This document shows, in pieces, positions 34,878 to 44,514 of a stretch of 64,000 nt of DNA. The stretch's first letter is position 1, and the number at the start of each line of letters is the position of its first letter. Source of the stretch: Gammaproteobacteria bacterium (GTDB taxonomy: Bacteria > Pseudomonadota > Gammaproteobacteria > Pseudomonadales > Pseudohongiellaceae); assembly GCA_029245395.1 (NCBI GenBank), contig JAQWPL010000007.1:1-64000 (forward strand). The letters run 5' to 3'. A program made the position numbers and the translations under genes. The notes beneath the pieces were generated by a model, which saw only the letters and a list, made by a program, of their open reading frames with translations, did no database searches and had not been told where the DNA came from.

Positions 34878-35417
34878 TCAATCCTCATCATCACTTTCCA
34901 GCTTGTTCTTTAATTTATTTCTGGCTCGAAATAGTCGGGTCATTACAGTGTTATTGTTCAGATCCAGCATCTGTGCAATTTCTTCACCGCTAAATCCACC
35001 TATGACCTGAAGCAACAAGGGATCCCTGTATTCAGATTCCAATTCAGTGATGGCTTTCTGGAGCATTTCCCGCTCTAGTATCTGGTCAGGCTCCCGTTTG
35101 TCCGTATCAGGTACCGAATAATCGTCAATATCATCTGTGACAGGCCTTTTTTTCTCGTAAAGTCGGGCGTTTTCCCGCCTGAGAATAGTAAAAAGCCAAG
35201 CCTTGGCAGCACCAGGGTTTTGCAGGCTATCGAGAGCTCGCCATGCCCGAAGAAAAGTCTCCTGGGTCAGATCTTCGGCTACCTGTCTGCTTTTGCTTAA
35301 CCAGTAGGCATAACGGAAAATGTCATTATAGAACGCATTGACAAGCTTCTCGTAGCGTTCCTTCTTCGTGCCAGTACCGTCTATCACCGGTTTGTTGTCG
35401 TTATCTTTCGAGGCCAT
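34878..35417 (-). CDS. ECF-type RNA polymerase sigma factor
   Basis: The 179-residue protein has sigma region 2 (YNDIFRYAYWLSKSRQVAED, then TQETFLRAWRALDSL) and region 4 (LLLQVIGGFSGEEIAQMLDL with the helix-turn-helix NTVMTRLFRARNKL). The acidic middle linker (VPDTDKREPDQ) and basic region fit small RpoE-like factors. The downstream DUF3379 gene is its likely anti-sigma partner. The regulon cannot be deduced. Confidence 0.9.
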   Translation of the reverse strand: MASKDNDNKPVIDGTGTKKERYEKLVNAFYNDIFRYAYWLSKSRQVAEDLTQETFLRAWRALDSLQNPGAAKAWLFTILRRENARLYEKKRPVTDDIDDYSVPDTDKREPDQILEREMLQKAITELESEYRDPLLLQVIGGFSGEEIAQMLDLNNNTVMTRLFRARNKLKNKLESDDED

Positions 35418-35648
35418 CTTTATTAAATACTATTAAAAACAGAGTATCTTCCCCCTTTAAAAGAGCGAAGCATTATGGACGAAGGGGGGCAAACATAGCA
35501 AGGAAATGGCTTGGTTCGTCTGAATCCCGTACCATTAAAGACTCATTAATTTAAAGGCGATGCTTCGCTAGTCTTTACCAAATCTTAATGGATTGGTGCT
35601 ACTCTTTTCCGCCATCCTTGGGTGAATTTCTGCTTGATACTGTAGGCC

Positions 35649-36344
35649 ATGAGCAATAAAAAGATTGTCATAATTGAAGACGAACCAGATATTCTGGAAG
35701 TGCTGAGTTATAACCTCAAGCGCGAAGGATTTGAGGTGTTTTCAGCCATAAACGGAACGCTTGGATTATCCATTGTTGAAAAGGAATTGCCCGATCTCGT
35801 TCTCCTCGATCTGATGTTGCCGGGCATGGATGGCATAGAAATCTGCAGCACCGTTAAAGCTAATCCGGCCACCCAAAATACCCTGATCATCATGGTTACG
35901 GCAAAAGGGGAAGAGAGCGATATTGTGCTTGGTCTTGGTGTAGGGGCAGATGACTACATTTCCAAGCCCTTTAGCCCTAAAGAACTGGTTGCGCGCGTCA
36001 AAGCTGTTTTACGCAGGGGTGTCCTGGTAGAAACCACTTCCCAGACTGACAAAGTGGAAGTGGGTCAACTGGTTATTGATTCCACTAAATACGAAGTAAT
36101 AATAGAAGGACGAGAAGTCAGACTGACAGCAACGGAATTCCGACTTCTGCATTATCTGGCCAGTAATCCTGGCAGGGTTTTCTCCCGTGAACAGCTGCTG
36201 AGCCGGGCAATGGGTGATGATGTTGTGGTGGTAGACCGAAATATCGATGTCCATATCCGCGGTATCCGCAAAAAAATGGACATGGAGCCGCCACTTATTG
36301 AAACGATCAGAGGGGTAGGATATCGATTGCGGGATACAGCTTAA
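35649..36344 (+). CDS. phoB: Phosphate regulon response regulator PhoB
   Basis: The 231-residue OmpR-family regulator has a receiver domain with acidic pocket (IIEDEPDILE), phosphoacceptor Asp in DLVLLDLMLPGMDG, the Thr of VTAKG and Lys of YISKPFSPKELVARV, then a winged-helix DNA-binding domain ending RGVGYRLRDTA. It binds 11-bp direct repeats. Upstream at about 35532-35549 there are two CATTAA units 11 bases apart, a weak hint of autoregulation. phoR follows after 122 bases. Confidence 0.94.
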   Translation: MSNKKIVIIEDEPDILEVLSYNLKREGFEVFSAINGTLGLSIVEKELPDLVLLDLMLPGMDGIEICSTVKANPATQNTLIIMVTAKGEESDIVLGLGVGADDYISKPFSPKELVARVKAVLRRGVLVETTSQTDKVEVGQLVIDSTKYEVIIEGREVRLTATEFRLLHYLASNPGRVFSREQLLSRAMGDDVVVVDRNIDVHIRGIRKKMDMEPPLIETIRGVGYRLRDTA

Positions 36345-36466
36345 TCAATCTGAAACAATACATAATTAATCAGAGGTTCCTTTATAATGCTGTCCCCAAG
36401 TAAAGCCTCAGTTCTGATGGAATACTGAGAATCAATGTCTACACTTCTTAGGGGTTAGATAGAACG

Positions 36467-38266
36467 ATGTTTCTCAAGTCACATTATTTTTGGCGTACCT
36501 ATCTGGGGTATGTAGTTGTGGCGTTGATAGGCACTACCCTGTTTGCTGCCTCCTTGATAAAGAAGACGGAGCAACAAGTTCAGGAAAGTCTGGATACCTC
36601 TCTTTCTGTTTCTGCCGAATTGCTCAAAATTGCTATTTCTCCTGCCCTTCGAAATCTGAATTATCAGTTAATCAGAGAGACGTCTGAGACTATTGCAGGA
36701 TTGTCTCAGTTACGCATTACTATAATTGATAATAATGGACTGATACTCGCCGATTCACATGAAAATCCTTTTGTTATGGATAATCATTTTAGGCGCCCCG
36801 AAGTCCAGCTAGCAGTCATAAATGGTATTGGCAGAGCGCAACGTTACAGTTTTACCTTGCAAGAAGATTTTCAGTACCTGGCTATACCAATGTATTCACA
36901 AAGTCAGCTTCTCGGTTTTGCCCGAGTGGCAAAATCATCTTCTTCGTTGGCCGCTGATATATCTCAGGCGCAGTTTTTACTATTGCGTAACTCTGCTTTT
37001 GCCACCTTCTTTATCCTGCTGCTTGCTTTTTATTTGGCCGCACGGCAGGCCAGTAAAGTAGCGGAACTTACTGCGGTGACAGAAGAAATATCCCGCGGGA
37101 ATTTTACGCATAGAATTCCGGAGGGAAATAACGTTGGGTTAAAAAAAATGTCGGAAGCTATTAACCAGATGGCGCGTAGCTCAGCACAAAGTGTTACTGA
37201 AAATACGGCAGACAGTAATCGTCTGTCGACAATTTTCACTTGTATGGTGGAGGGTGTAATTGATATTGGAATGGATCAGAATATTCTTCATATCAATGAA
37301 GCCGCGGCGCGCATGTTATCCATCAATGAAAAATCATGTATTGGTAAACCCTTGTGGAAGGAAACTAGAAACCAGGAAATAATTAATGCACTGGATGAGG
37401 CTATCAAAACACATTCAGTAATCAATACTCAGGTGCAGCTAAGCAAGGATAAAATCCAGCAAACAGTCGAACTTTATGTGGCATCTCTGAGTGATGAAGA
37501 TGACAAACCAATAGGAGCAGTTCTGGTTTTGCATGACATCACCGAACTAAAAAATCTGGAAAGAGTACGTACTGATTTTGTTGCCAATGCGTCTCATGAA
37601 TTAAAAACGCCCATCACTGCAATCAGGGGTCTGACTGAAACGATCCTAGGTGATGAAGAAGTTGATGATGAAACGGTAACAAGATTTATCGGACGAGTGC
37701 ATTCACAAAGTCTCAGGTTGTCCCAACTGGTGGGAGATTTGATGGCAATCTCCCGTCTTGAAAACAGCCAGGGAAATGAAGATTTCAGCAAAATAAATTT
37801 CACCGACCTGATTCGTCAGACAGTTCAGGAAGTGCAATCGACTGCAGATGAAAATGAACACAAGCTGGTCACTGAATTAACAGATGAAGGGTTGGAGGTT
37901 TACGGAGACCGACAGAATCTTCGCCAATTGGTGGATAACCTGATAGACAATGCCATGAAATATACAACTGATTCCGGCACAATTACGGTCAAGTTGCTTA
38001 AGGATGAACAAACGGCAGAGTTGCAAGTAAGCGACACCGGAATCGGCATTAGCCCAAAGTATCAGAGTCGTGTTTTTGAGCGATTCTACCGGGTTGATAA
38101 AGCCAGATCCCAAAGTCTGGGTGGAACAGGTCTGGGACTTTCGATAGTGAAAAATATTGCTGATAAACACAGTGGGTCTGTGAGTGTAAAAAGCAAGTTA
38201 GGTAGCGGATCAACCTTTATATTTCGGATTCCATTGGAAAAACCTGTTGGGGTTAAGTCTGATTAA
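36467..38266 (+). CDS. phoR: Phosphate regulon sensor histidine kinase PhoR
   Basis: The 599-residue kinase has a first membrane helix (about 11-31), a periplasmic region of roughly 140 residues, a second helix (FATFFILLLAFYLAA), HAMP, a PAS domain (about 245-350), the phosphoacceptor motif NASHELKTPITAIRG (His near 376) and an ATPase domain with DNAMKYT, DTGIGI and GGTGLGLSIVKNI. E. coli PhoR is about 430 residues with almost no periplasmic part; the larger sensor region resembles PhoR of Bacillus and many environmental bacteria. It should phosphorylate PhoB. Confidence 0.9.
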   Translation: MFLKSHYFWRTYLGYVVVALIGTTLFAASLIKKTEQQVQESLDTSLSVSAELLKIAISPALRNLNYQLIRETSETIAGLSQLRITIIDNNGLILADSHENPFVMDNHFRRPEVQLAVINGIGRAQRYSFTLQEDFQYLAIPMYSQSQLLGFARVAKSSSSLAADISQAQFLLLRNSAFATFFILLLAFYLAARQASKVAELTAVTEEISRGNFTHRIPEGNNVGLKKMSEAINQMARSSAQSVTENTADSNRLSTIFTCMVEGVIDIGMDQNILHINEAAARMLSINEKSCIGKPLWKETRNQEIINALDEAIKTHSVINTQVQLSKDKIQQTVELYVASLSDEDDKPIGAVLVLHDITELKNLERVRTDFVANASHELKTPITAIRGLTETILGDEEVDDETVTRFIGRVHSQSLRLSQLVGDLMAISRLENSQGNEDFSKINFTDLIRQTVQEVQSTADENEHKLVTELTDEGLEVYGDRQNLRQLVDNLIDNAMKYTTDSGTITVKLLKDEQTAELQVSDTGIGISPKYQSRVFERFYRVDKARSQSLGGTGLGLSIVKNIADKHSGSVSVKSKLGSGSTFIFRIPLEKPVGVKSD

Positions 38267-38391
38267 AAACGGGACTGGATTTATCTGTGTTCCATCATTC
38301 GGATAAAGATCAACATATCCAGCCACCAATATTGCTGAAGATGTAATCTTTATGATAGAAGGTAAGTTAGTCAAACATTAAGATTAAATCT

Positions 38392-39663
38392 ATGCGCCTT
38401 TTTATTGTCATCACACTCGTAATTTCACTGTTTGCCTGCACTTCTGTTTCACAGCAAGACAGTCCTGTCAGTGCGGCTCACATTATTGCTACTTATATAG
38501 CCATTGCACAGGCAAGCTACGAAGATTCGCTAATTACTGCGCGCACTCTTGATACAACAATAAATGCTTTCCTTGCCAGTCCTTCTGAACAAACATTGGC
38601 AGATGCTAGACAGGCATGGCTGGATGCCCGCATTCCCTACCAGCAGACAGAAGCTTATCGTTTTGGTAATTCTGTCGTCGATGAATGGGAAGGGCGGGTA
38701 AATGCCTGGCCATTGGATGAAGGGTTGATTGATTACACTGCAGCATCCTATGGAGAGGAATCGGATTTCAATTATTTTTACAGTGCTAACATTATTGGCA
38801 ATAAAATAATTGATGCCGGCGGTATTATGGTCGATGCGGCGGTCATTTCACCCCAGCTGTTAGCTGAAGAGCTGCATGAACTTGATGGTGTGGAAGCCAA
38901 TGTTGCCACCGGTTATCACGCGATTGAATTTTTACTCTGGGGCCAGGATCTGAATGGCACTAATCCAGGTGCCGGAGAGCGCTCCTGGACGGACTATTCA
39001 ATTCAAAACTGCACCAACGGCAATTGTGATCGGCGCGGTGATTACCTGAAATCAGCATCTGTACTTCTGGTCAACGACCTGGAAGAAATGACTCAGAATT
39101 GGCTGCCAGGCGGTCAGGCTTACAATGATCTGATGGCCAAAGGCCCCCAGGGTGGACTGGCCACCATGCTTACAGGCATGGGTAGCTTGGCCTATGGCGA
39201 GCTTGCTGGAGAACGCATCCGCCTGGGAATGCTGCTCAATGACCCGGAAGAAGAGCATGACTGCTTTTCCGACAATACCCACAATTCCCATTATTACGAT
39301 GCCCTTGGTATTAGTAATGTCTATCTGGGTGAATACCTGCGCATCAATGGCGAGTCAGTCTCAGGACCTTCGCTTGCGGATTTGATCCTTCAACAGGCCC
39401 CTGGAATTTCTGCGGAAATGTTTGCTCGTCTTGAAGAAACAGAATCTGCCATGTCGGCCATGGTGGAGTCAGCAGAGCAGGGTCAACCGTTTGATGTGCT
39501 CATTGGTCGGGACAATGCAGAAGGAGAGGTCATTATCGACCGTGCTGTCGATGCCCTAATGGAAGAAACCCGTACCATTGAAAAAATAATCAACGAACTC
39601 GCTTTGAATAATGTCAGTATCGAAGGATCAACCAGCCTTGACGATCCCACGGCTGTATTTTAA
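38392..39663 (+). CDS. Imelysin family (peptidase M75) iron-associated lipoprotein, first copy
   Basis: The 423-residue protein begins with a lipoprotein signal (LVISLFAC). The imelysin signature GYHAIEFLLWGQDLN (GxHxxE) lies near residue 180, with a four-helix bundle pattern and an internal Asn-Cys-Thr-Asn-Gly-Asn-Cys loop. Imelysins (IrpA, ICMP, EfeO-related) sit in the outer envelope and are linked to iron uptake. The next gene overlaps it by 53 bases. A second imelysin lies two genes on. Confidence 0.88.
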   Translation: MRLFIVITLVISLFACTSVSQQDSPVSAAHIIATYIAIAQASYEDSLITARTLDTTINAFLASPSEQTLADARQAWLDARIPYQQTEAYRFGNSVVDEWEGRVNAWPLDEGLIDYTAASYGEESDFNYFYSANIIGNKIIDAGGIMVDAAVISPQLLAEELHELDGVEANVATGYHAIEFLLWGQDLNGTNPGAGERSWTDYSIQNCTNGNCDRRGDYLKSASVLLVNDLEEMTQNWLPGGQAYNDLMAKGPQGGLATMLTGMGSLAYGELAGERIRLGMLLNDPEEEHDCFSDNTHNSHYYDALGISNVYLGEYLRINGESVSGPSLADLILQQAPGISAEMFARLEETESAMSAMVESAEQGQPFDVLIGRDNAEGEVIIDRAVDALMEETRTIEKIINELALNNVSIEGSTSLDDPTAVF

Positions 39664-40807
39664 GCTTTTTTTCTTTTCTGTTTTATCAGCCTTGTCCGTT
39701 GAGGTACAAGCGCAGCCTGAGCTGGATTTTTATTCCGGCAAAGCTCTGTTCGAGAAAAACTGGATTCCTGCACCTGCTTCCACCACAGCCAGTGATGGCC
39801 TTGGCCCCTATTACAATGCCCGGTCTTGTAACCAGTGCCACCCGGATGGCGGCAGAGGCAGCAAAGAACAGTCATTGGTTGTGCACAGTAATGATCCGGT
39901 CTATGGCCAGCAGTTGCAGAAGTTCGCCATTCCTGGCATCCCTGTTGAAGCCCGTGTTGAATTTGATGCTGACCAGGAAGGCGGCTATCAAATAATCGAA
40001 ATGCACTATGGTGATCTCGAGAATTCGGTACTGTCCCCGAGACTAGCCCCTTCACTGCACGGTCTGGCGTTGTTGGAATCCATTCCAGAGTCTGTCATCA
40101 CCGCGTTAGCCGATGAAGAAGACAGTAACGCGGATAGTATCTCTGGCCGAGCCAATCTGGTTGCTGATGAAAATGGCAGCTTTGCCTTGGGTCGTTTTGG
40201 TTGGAAAGCAGGACAGACATCTTTAGTAAAACAAGTGGCCAGAGCGTTGAGCCTAGATCTTGGGCTTGGTAATCCTTTGCAACCATCACCTTATGGGGAC
40301 TGCACCGAAGCCCAATCGCAATGTCTTGCAACACCTGATGGAAACTCCGCACACCACGATGACCTGGAAGCTGGTGAGACAGTTCTGTCGCTTCTTCTGT
40401 CTTATATAAGCGGCTTACCTGAACCATCACAAGAAAATGCGGATCATCCTACAGTGCGGCGCGGTCAAAAACTGTTCAATCAGACAGGTTGTGCTGACTG
40501 TCATCTTCCAGAAATAGCTTTTGGAGGTAGTGTGCTGCAACCCTATTCTGATTTATTGCTACATGACATGGGGCCTGGTCTGGCCGATGAGTTACGCGAA
40601 GGTATTGCTGCTGGCAGTGAATGGCGCACGCCGCCTTTATGGGGGTTGGGACAGCAAAATGGCGAATATCTGCATGATGGCAGGGCGGATACCCTGGAAA
40701 CGGCCATTCTCTGGCACGATGGGGAAGCCGCCAAGGCAAAGCGTAAATATGAGCGCCTGACCGAGGCTCAGCGCAGTGATGTAAACACCTTCCTTGATAG
40801 TCTATAA
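39611..40807 (+). CDS. Di-heme cytochrome c oxidoreductase (DUF1111 family)
   Basis: The 398-residue protein has a signal peptide region (FFSVLSALSVEVQAQ) and two heme c motifs, CNQCH near residue 73 and CADCH near residue 295, with GLGPYYNARSCNQCHPDGG and EWRTPPLWGLG typical of the DUF1111 di-heme 'thiol oxidoreductase' family. It should be periplasmic. Always found beside imelysins, it is thought to take part in redox handling of iron. The start overlaps the upstream imelysin by 53 bases; a later start is possible but would cut the signal sequence. Confidence 0.88.
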   Translation: MSVSKDQPALTIPRLYFKLFFFSVLSALSVEVQAQPELDFYSGKALFEKNWIPAPASTTASDGLGPYYNARSCNQCHPDGGRGSKEQSLVVHSNDPVYGQQLQKFAIPGIPVEARVEFDADQEGGYQIIEMHYGDLENSVLSPRLAPSLHGLALLESIPESVITALADEEDSNADSISGRANLVADENGSFALGRFGWKAGQTSLVKQVARALSLDLGLGNPLQPSPYGDCTEAQSQCLATPDGNSAHHDDLEAGETVLSLLLSYISGLPEPSQENADHPTVRRGQKLFNQTGCADCHLPEIAFGGSVLQPYSDLLLHDMGPGLADELREGIAAGSEWRTPPLWGLGQQNGEYLHDGRADTLETAILWHDGEAAKAKRKYERLTEAQRSDVNTFLDSL

Positions 40808-40822
40808 TGAGAACTATTCTCA
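40808..40822. promoter_or_regulatory. Fur box
   Basis: TGAGAACTATTCTCA is a symmetric 7-1-7 site close to the Fur consensus TGATAATNATTATCA, matching most positions. It lies directly after the di-heme gene stop and 17 bases before the second imelysin start, so it could repress an internal promoter for the second half of the cluster under iron sufficiency. Confidence 0.65.
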
Positions 40823-40838
40823 ATTAGAATATCCATCT

Positions 40839-41915
40839 ATGAAATTTCGTTATGCTTTTATTGCGGCCGGTTTGACAGCAAACCTGCTGATAGCCCAGCC
40901 TGCCGATGAGTCCGCTGAAAACTGGACCGAGGTCAACCTGGCTGTCACAGACAGTCACGTCATCCCTGCCTACACCTCCTTGATGCAGGCAACGCAGGAA
41001 CTTGAAACTATTGCAGACGCTTTTTGCCGCTCACCTGATGCAGAAGGTCTCGCCAGTTTTCAGGACAAATTCCATAGCAGTATGGATCCCTGGCAGCAGA
41101 TACAACATATCCAGTTTGGTCCCATTACCTATTTCAACTGGAATTTCAGAATTCATTACTGGCCTGATGAGCAAGGTACGGGTGCTCGCCAGCTTGATGC
41201 CCTGATAGCAGCCGAAAACCAGAATATTTTGAGTAGTGACAACTTCGCCGTAGAGAGTGTCGCCGTGCAGGGTTATCCTGCACTGGAACGATTGCTTTTC
41301 GAAGCCGACAGTCTTACCTCGCTGCAGGGTAATCCCTATCGCTGCCAGGTGGCACAAACCATAACGCGAAACATTAGTGAAATTACCCGTGGCGTACAAA
41401 CGCGTTGGGTGGATGAGTTCAGAACAACGGTGGCCAATGCTGATGAGCGCGGTTTTTTTGAAAGTGCAGAAGATGCCACAATAGATTTTCTGAAAGCCCA
41501 GGTAGAACCGGTAAGGCGCATCCAGCAGCAGAAACTGGAAGAGGTTTTGGGTGAAAGCGCAGGCCGGGAACGAGTTCAGCGAGCTGAATCATGGCGCTCA
41601 GATAGATCGTTGAGAAATATCCGGTTGAATATTTTGGCACTCGAAGGCCTGTTTAACGGAGCTGATGATTCGGGTGTTCAATTAAGCAGCGTCCTGCTGA
41701 CCGAAGACGTAGCAACCATCAATAACGATTTCACTGAACTCAATGCTTCTCTTGCCGCCTTGCCAGATTCATTTGCTGAAACCCTGGAGGTAGATGGGGG
41801 TCGCGAAAATCTGGAGCAAGTCATTGCACAACTTGATACCCTTTTTGAAGCCTTGGAAGCGGCATTGAAAAACACAGACCTCTACCTTGGTTTTAATTCC
41901 CTGGACGGGGATTAG
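40839..41915 (+). CDS. Imelysin family protein, second copy
   Basis: ATG 40839 gives a signal peptide (FIAAGLTANLLIAQ); the longer frame from 40794 would start inside the previous gene and is rejected. The roughly 358-residue protein has the imelysin helical fold: VIPAYTSLMQATQELETIAD, WQQIQHIQFGPI, VQGYPALERLLFE (the family region, with Tyr-Pro-Ala-x-Glu instead of GxHxxE) and a C-terminal helical pair. It is more divergent than the first copy and may have lost the metal-binding His. A Fur box precedes it. Confidence 0.82.
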   Translation: MKFRYAFIAAGLTANLLIAQPADESAENWTEVNLAVTDSHVIPAYTSLMQATQELETIADAFCRSPDAEGLASFQDKFHSSMDPWQQIQHIQFGPITYFNWNFRIHYWPDEQGTGARQLDALIAAENQNILSSDNFAVESVAVQGYPALERLLFEADSLTSLQGNPYRCQVAQTITRNISEITRGVQTRWVDEFRTTVANADERGFFESAEDATIDFLKAQVEPVRRIQQQKLEEVLGESAGRERVQRAESWRSDRSLRNIRLNILALEGLFNGADDSGVQLSSVLLTEDVATINNDFTELNASLAALPDSFAETLEVDGGRENLEQVIAQLDTLFEALEAALKNTDLYLGFNSLDGD

Positions 41916-41927
41916 GTTTGAAAATAA

Positions 41928-42074
41928 CGGCGGAGATCGGCCTCCGGCCTCTTCCGCCCTACGCTGAATTCAAATATTTTTTTTGGCGGAAGAGGTCAGC
42001 GATCTCCATCGGGAGAAACCAAAGAAGTTGAACAGTTAACCTTGTAGGACGGAAGAGCGTAGCGATCTCCGCCG
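41928..42074. repeat. Nested palindromic (REP/BIME-like) repeat, second locus
   Basis: Three related units: 41928-41962 in one orientation, a degraded middle copy around 41984-42010 (GGCGGAAGAGGTCAGCGATC), and 42044-42074 inverted. They match the element at 8119-8204. They fill the gap before the DUF1513 gene inside the iron cluster, so they may affect transcript processing or termination there. Confidence 0.78.
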
Positions 42075-42099
42075 GGCGAAGCTAAAATATTACCCTGTG

Positions 42100-43254
42100 A
42101 TGAACATCGACCGACGACAATTCAACACCCTGGCTGCCGGCTTGTTAAGCTGGCCAACGGTTGTTGCTGCCAGTAATAAAAACACAGGAAAGCCGCTGTT
42201 TCTTAGCGCCGCTTCAGATGGGGATGACCGTCACTGGGTGATTGGCTTCAGCACTGAAACTGGCATAACAAAGCAGGTGTTCAAACATCAGTTGCCCGCC
42301 CGGGCCCATCATATTGCTGTGCATGAAGCGCTTGGTGTGTATCTGGTGATTGCCAGACGCCCAGGCAGATATCTATGGGCTGGTGATCTGGCGACAGGTA
42401 AACATCTAAATACCATTAATGTGCCAGATGACAGGCATCTTTATGGCCATGGTGTGTTTACAAATAACGGCAAAAATTTTTATACAACGGAAAATGCCTG
42501 GAAGTTAATCAACGGTGATAGCGGAAGAGTAGTTACATGGCAGGCTGACAGGCGTGGAGATACTTTCACTCTAGAAAGACTGGAAGAATATCCCAGTTAC
42601 GGCACCGGGCCTCATGAACTGCTCCTGAAACCTGACCAGCAAACCCTTGTAGTTGCCAATGGCGGTATTCGTACCCATCCAGATCGTGGCAGGGAGAAAT
42701 TGAATATTACTTCCATGCAGCCATCACTTGTCTACATGGATGCTGGCACGGGTGATCTGCAGGATCAGTATGTTCTGAAGGCGGATTACCACAAAGCCAG
42801 TATTCGTCACCTTGACCAGAATGCGTCCGGCCTGATTGCGATAGCCATGCAATATCAGGGTGAAGCTTTTGACCGCGCACCCCTGTTGGCACTGCATCAA
42901 CAAGGTAAAGAGGGCAAAGGAATGCGTACTCTATGGGCGCCAGAACCGGTGCAGGGACAGATGTCCCAGTATGTAGGCTCTGTGCGCTTTGATAATTCCG
43001 GCAGATATATTGCTGCCTCTTGTCCGCGCGGCAACATGATTTCTTTTTGGGATACAAACAACGATTCGTTGGTTGGTACCGTGCGCTCCCGTGACGGTTG
43101 CGGCGTGTCTGCTGTTGATAACGGCTTTCTCTACACGGCCGGCACGGGCAGGATTGTCTGGTATGATCTTGCCACTGACCAGGTTGTCGATATGGGAAGT
43201 TCGCTTGAAGACAAAGTGTTCTGGGACAACCATCTGAGCATACTCAGTGTATAA
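42100..43254 (+). CDS. DUF1513 domain-containing protein with Tat-like signal
   Basis: The roughly 384-residue protein starts NIDRRQFNTLAAGLLSW, a twin-arginine signal, then a seven-bladed propeller-like series (LFLSAASDGDDRHWVIGFS, ARAHHIAVHEALGVYLVIAR, YGHGVFTNNGKNFYTTENA, SYGTGPHELLLKPDQQTLVV). DUF1513 proteins accompany imelysin and DUF1111 genes in Fur-controlled clusters; their biochemical role is not known. ATG 42100 and GTG 42097 are both possible starts. Confidence 0.82.
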   Translation: MNIDRRQFNTLAAGLLSWPTVVAASNKNTGKPLFLSAASDGDDRHWVIGFSTETGITKQVFKHQLPARAHHIAVHEALGVYLVIARRPGRYLWAGDLATGKHLNTINVPDDRHLYGHGVFTNNGKNFYTTENAWKLINGDSGRVVTWQADRRGDTFTLERLEEYPSYGTGPHELLLKPDQQTLVVANGGIRTHPDRGREKLNITSMQPSLVYMDAGTGDLQDQYVLKADYHKASIRHLDQNASGLIAIAMQYQGEAFDRAPLLALHQQGKEGKGMRTLWAPEPVQGQMSQYVGSVRFDNSGRYIAASCPRGNMISFWDTNNDSLVGTVRSRDGCGVSAVDNGFLYTAGTGRIVWYDLATDQVVDMGSSLEDKVFWDNHLSILSV

Positions 43255-43261
43255 GTTGCTT

Positions 43262-44419
43262 ATGAATCCTGGAATACTATTTTCCCTATTTTTGGCTGGA
43301 CTACCGCTTGTATCTATAGGGCAGGAAGCGCGGGGAGCTGAGATAGATCAAACCCGGCTGGAAGACCTTGGCCGCGCCCTGTTTTTCGATGTCAGTTTGT
43401 CACGTGACAAAACTCAGGGCTGTGCCACTTGCCATGACCCGGCACAGGCTTTTATCGATTGGCGTGATAATGGTGTCAGAAAAGCCGTGTCCATGGGCGG
43501 CGATTTTTCTTCTTTGGGCGACCGCAATGCTCCCTCAGCTTCCTATGCAGCACTAACACCCGAGTTTCATATCAATGACGAGGGCGACTATGTTGGCGGC
43601 ATGTTCTGGGACGGTCGTGAATCAGATCTGAAAGGCCAGGCTGGCGGCCCCTTCCTGAACCCTCTGGAAATGCAAATGCCGGACAAGGCCAGCGTGGTGG
43701 ATCGATTGCAGGAACACACGCTTTTTCCGTATGCCTTTAAATCACTGTTTGGTGAGGATGTCTTTGATAAAGTGGATATCGCCTTTCGCCGTATGACGGA
43801 AGCCATCGCCGCGTTTGAGCGCACGGAATTTTTCTCACCTTTTGATTCAAAATACGATCGATATTTACAAGGGGAGTATGAACCCACCGATGAAGAAGAG
43901 CTGGGCATAACCCTGTTTTTTTCTGAGCAATTCACTAACTGCAATCAGTGTCACCAAATAAAAACATTTGCCGAGAGCGAAGGCGAAACTTTTTCCAGTT
44001 ACAAGTATTTCAATATTGGTACACCGGTGAATACAGAAGTAAGGCGTCTCAATGGGCTAGGTGTGGATCATATCGATTACGGCTTGCTGGAAAACCCCCT
44101 GGTGGATGATCCGGCTCAGGCAGGCAAATTCAAAACATCAACCCTACGCAATGTGGCACTTACTGCACCATATATGCATAACGGGGTATTCCACGACCTG
44201 AAAACCGTGGTGCAGTTTTACAACAAGTACAACGTACGCGGCCCAGTCGCGGATACTAATCCGGAAACTGGCGAGCCTTGGGGAGAACCTGAAGTCGCAG
44301 AAAATTTAGCTTTGGAAGAATTGGAATCAGGCGATGCGCTGGATGAACGCCGCATCAATGCCCTTGTGACATTCATGCATATGCTCACGGATAGGCGCTA
44401 TGAGCATTTGGTTGAGTAA
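43262..44419 (+). CDS. MauG/cytochrome c peroxidase family di-heme protein
   Basis: From ATG 43262 a signal peptide (FSLFLAGLPLVSIGQ) precedes two heme c motifs: CATCH with LGRALFFDVSLSRDKTQGCA just before it, and CNQCH in FFSEQFTNCNQCHQIKTFAE. APYMHNGVFHDLKTVVQFY near the C-terminus is typical of bacterial cytochrome c peroxidases and MauG. A GTG at 43247 overlapping the DUF1513 gene is an alternative start. In this iron cluster it may oxidise Fe(II) or detoxify peroxide; the exact reaction is not determinable. Confidence 0.87.
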   Translation: MNPGILFSLFLAGLPLVSIGQEARGAEIDQTRLEDLGRALFFDVSLSRDKTQGCATCHDPAQAFIDWRDNGVRKAVSMGGDFSSLGDRNAPSASYAALTPEFHINDEGDYVGGMFWDGRESDLKGQAGGPFLNPLEMQMPDKASVVDRLQEHTLFPYAFKSLFGEDVFDKVDIAFRRMTEAIAAFERTEFFSPFDSKYDRYLQGEYEPTDEEELGITLFFSEQFTNCNQCHQIKTFAESEGETFSSYKYFNIGTPVNTEVRRLNGLGVDHIDYGLLENPLVDDPAQAGKFKTSTLRNVALTAPYMHNGVFHDLKTVVQFYNKYNVRGPVADTNPETGEPWGEPEVAENLALEELESGDALDERRINALVTFMHMLTDRRYEHLVE

Positions 44420-44514
44420 CAAATCTTAAAGTCCGCTAAATCTACTTGTCCTAATGGCCCGATAAAAAAATTGCTCTTTAGTTTTTAAATTAAAATAACC
44501 AAGAATAAGCCTTT

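Noticed and set aside
35464-35579. AGCGAAGCAT/ATGCTTCGCT inverted pair upstream of phoB as an operator
   Set aside because: The 10-base arms are 96 bases apart and unrelated to a Pho box; could be a decayed repeat, too weak to annotate.
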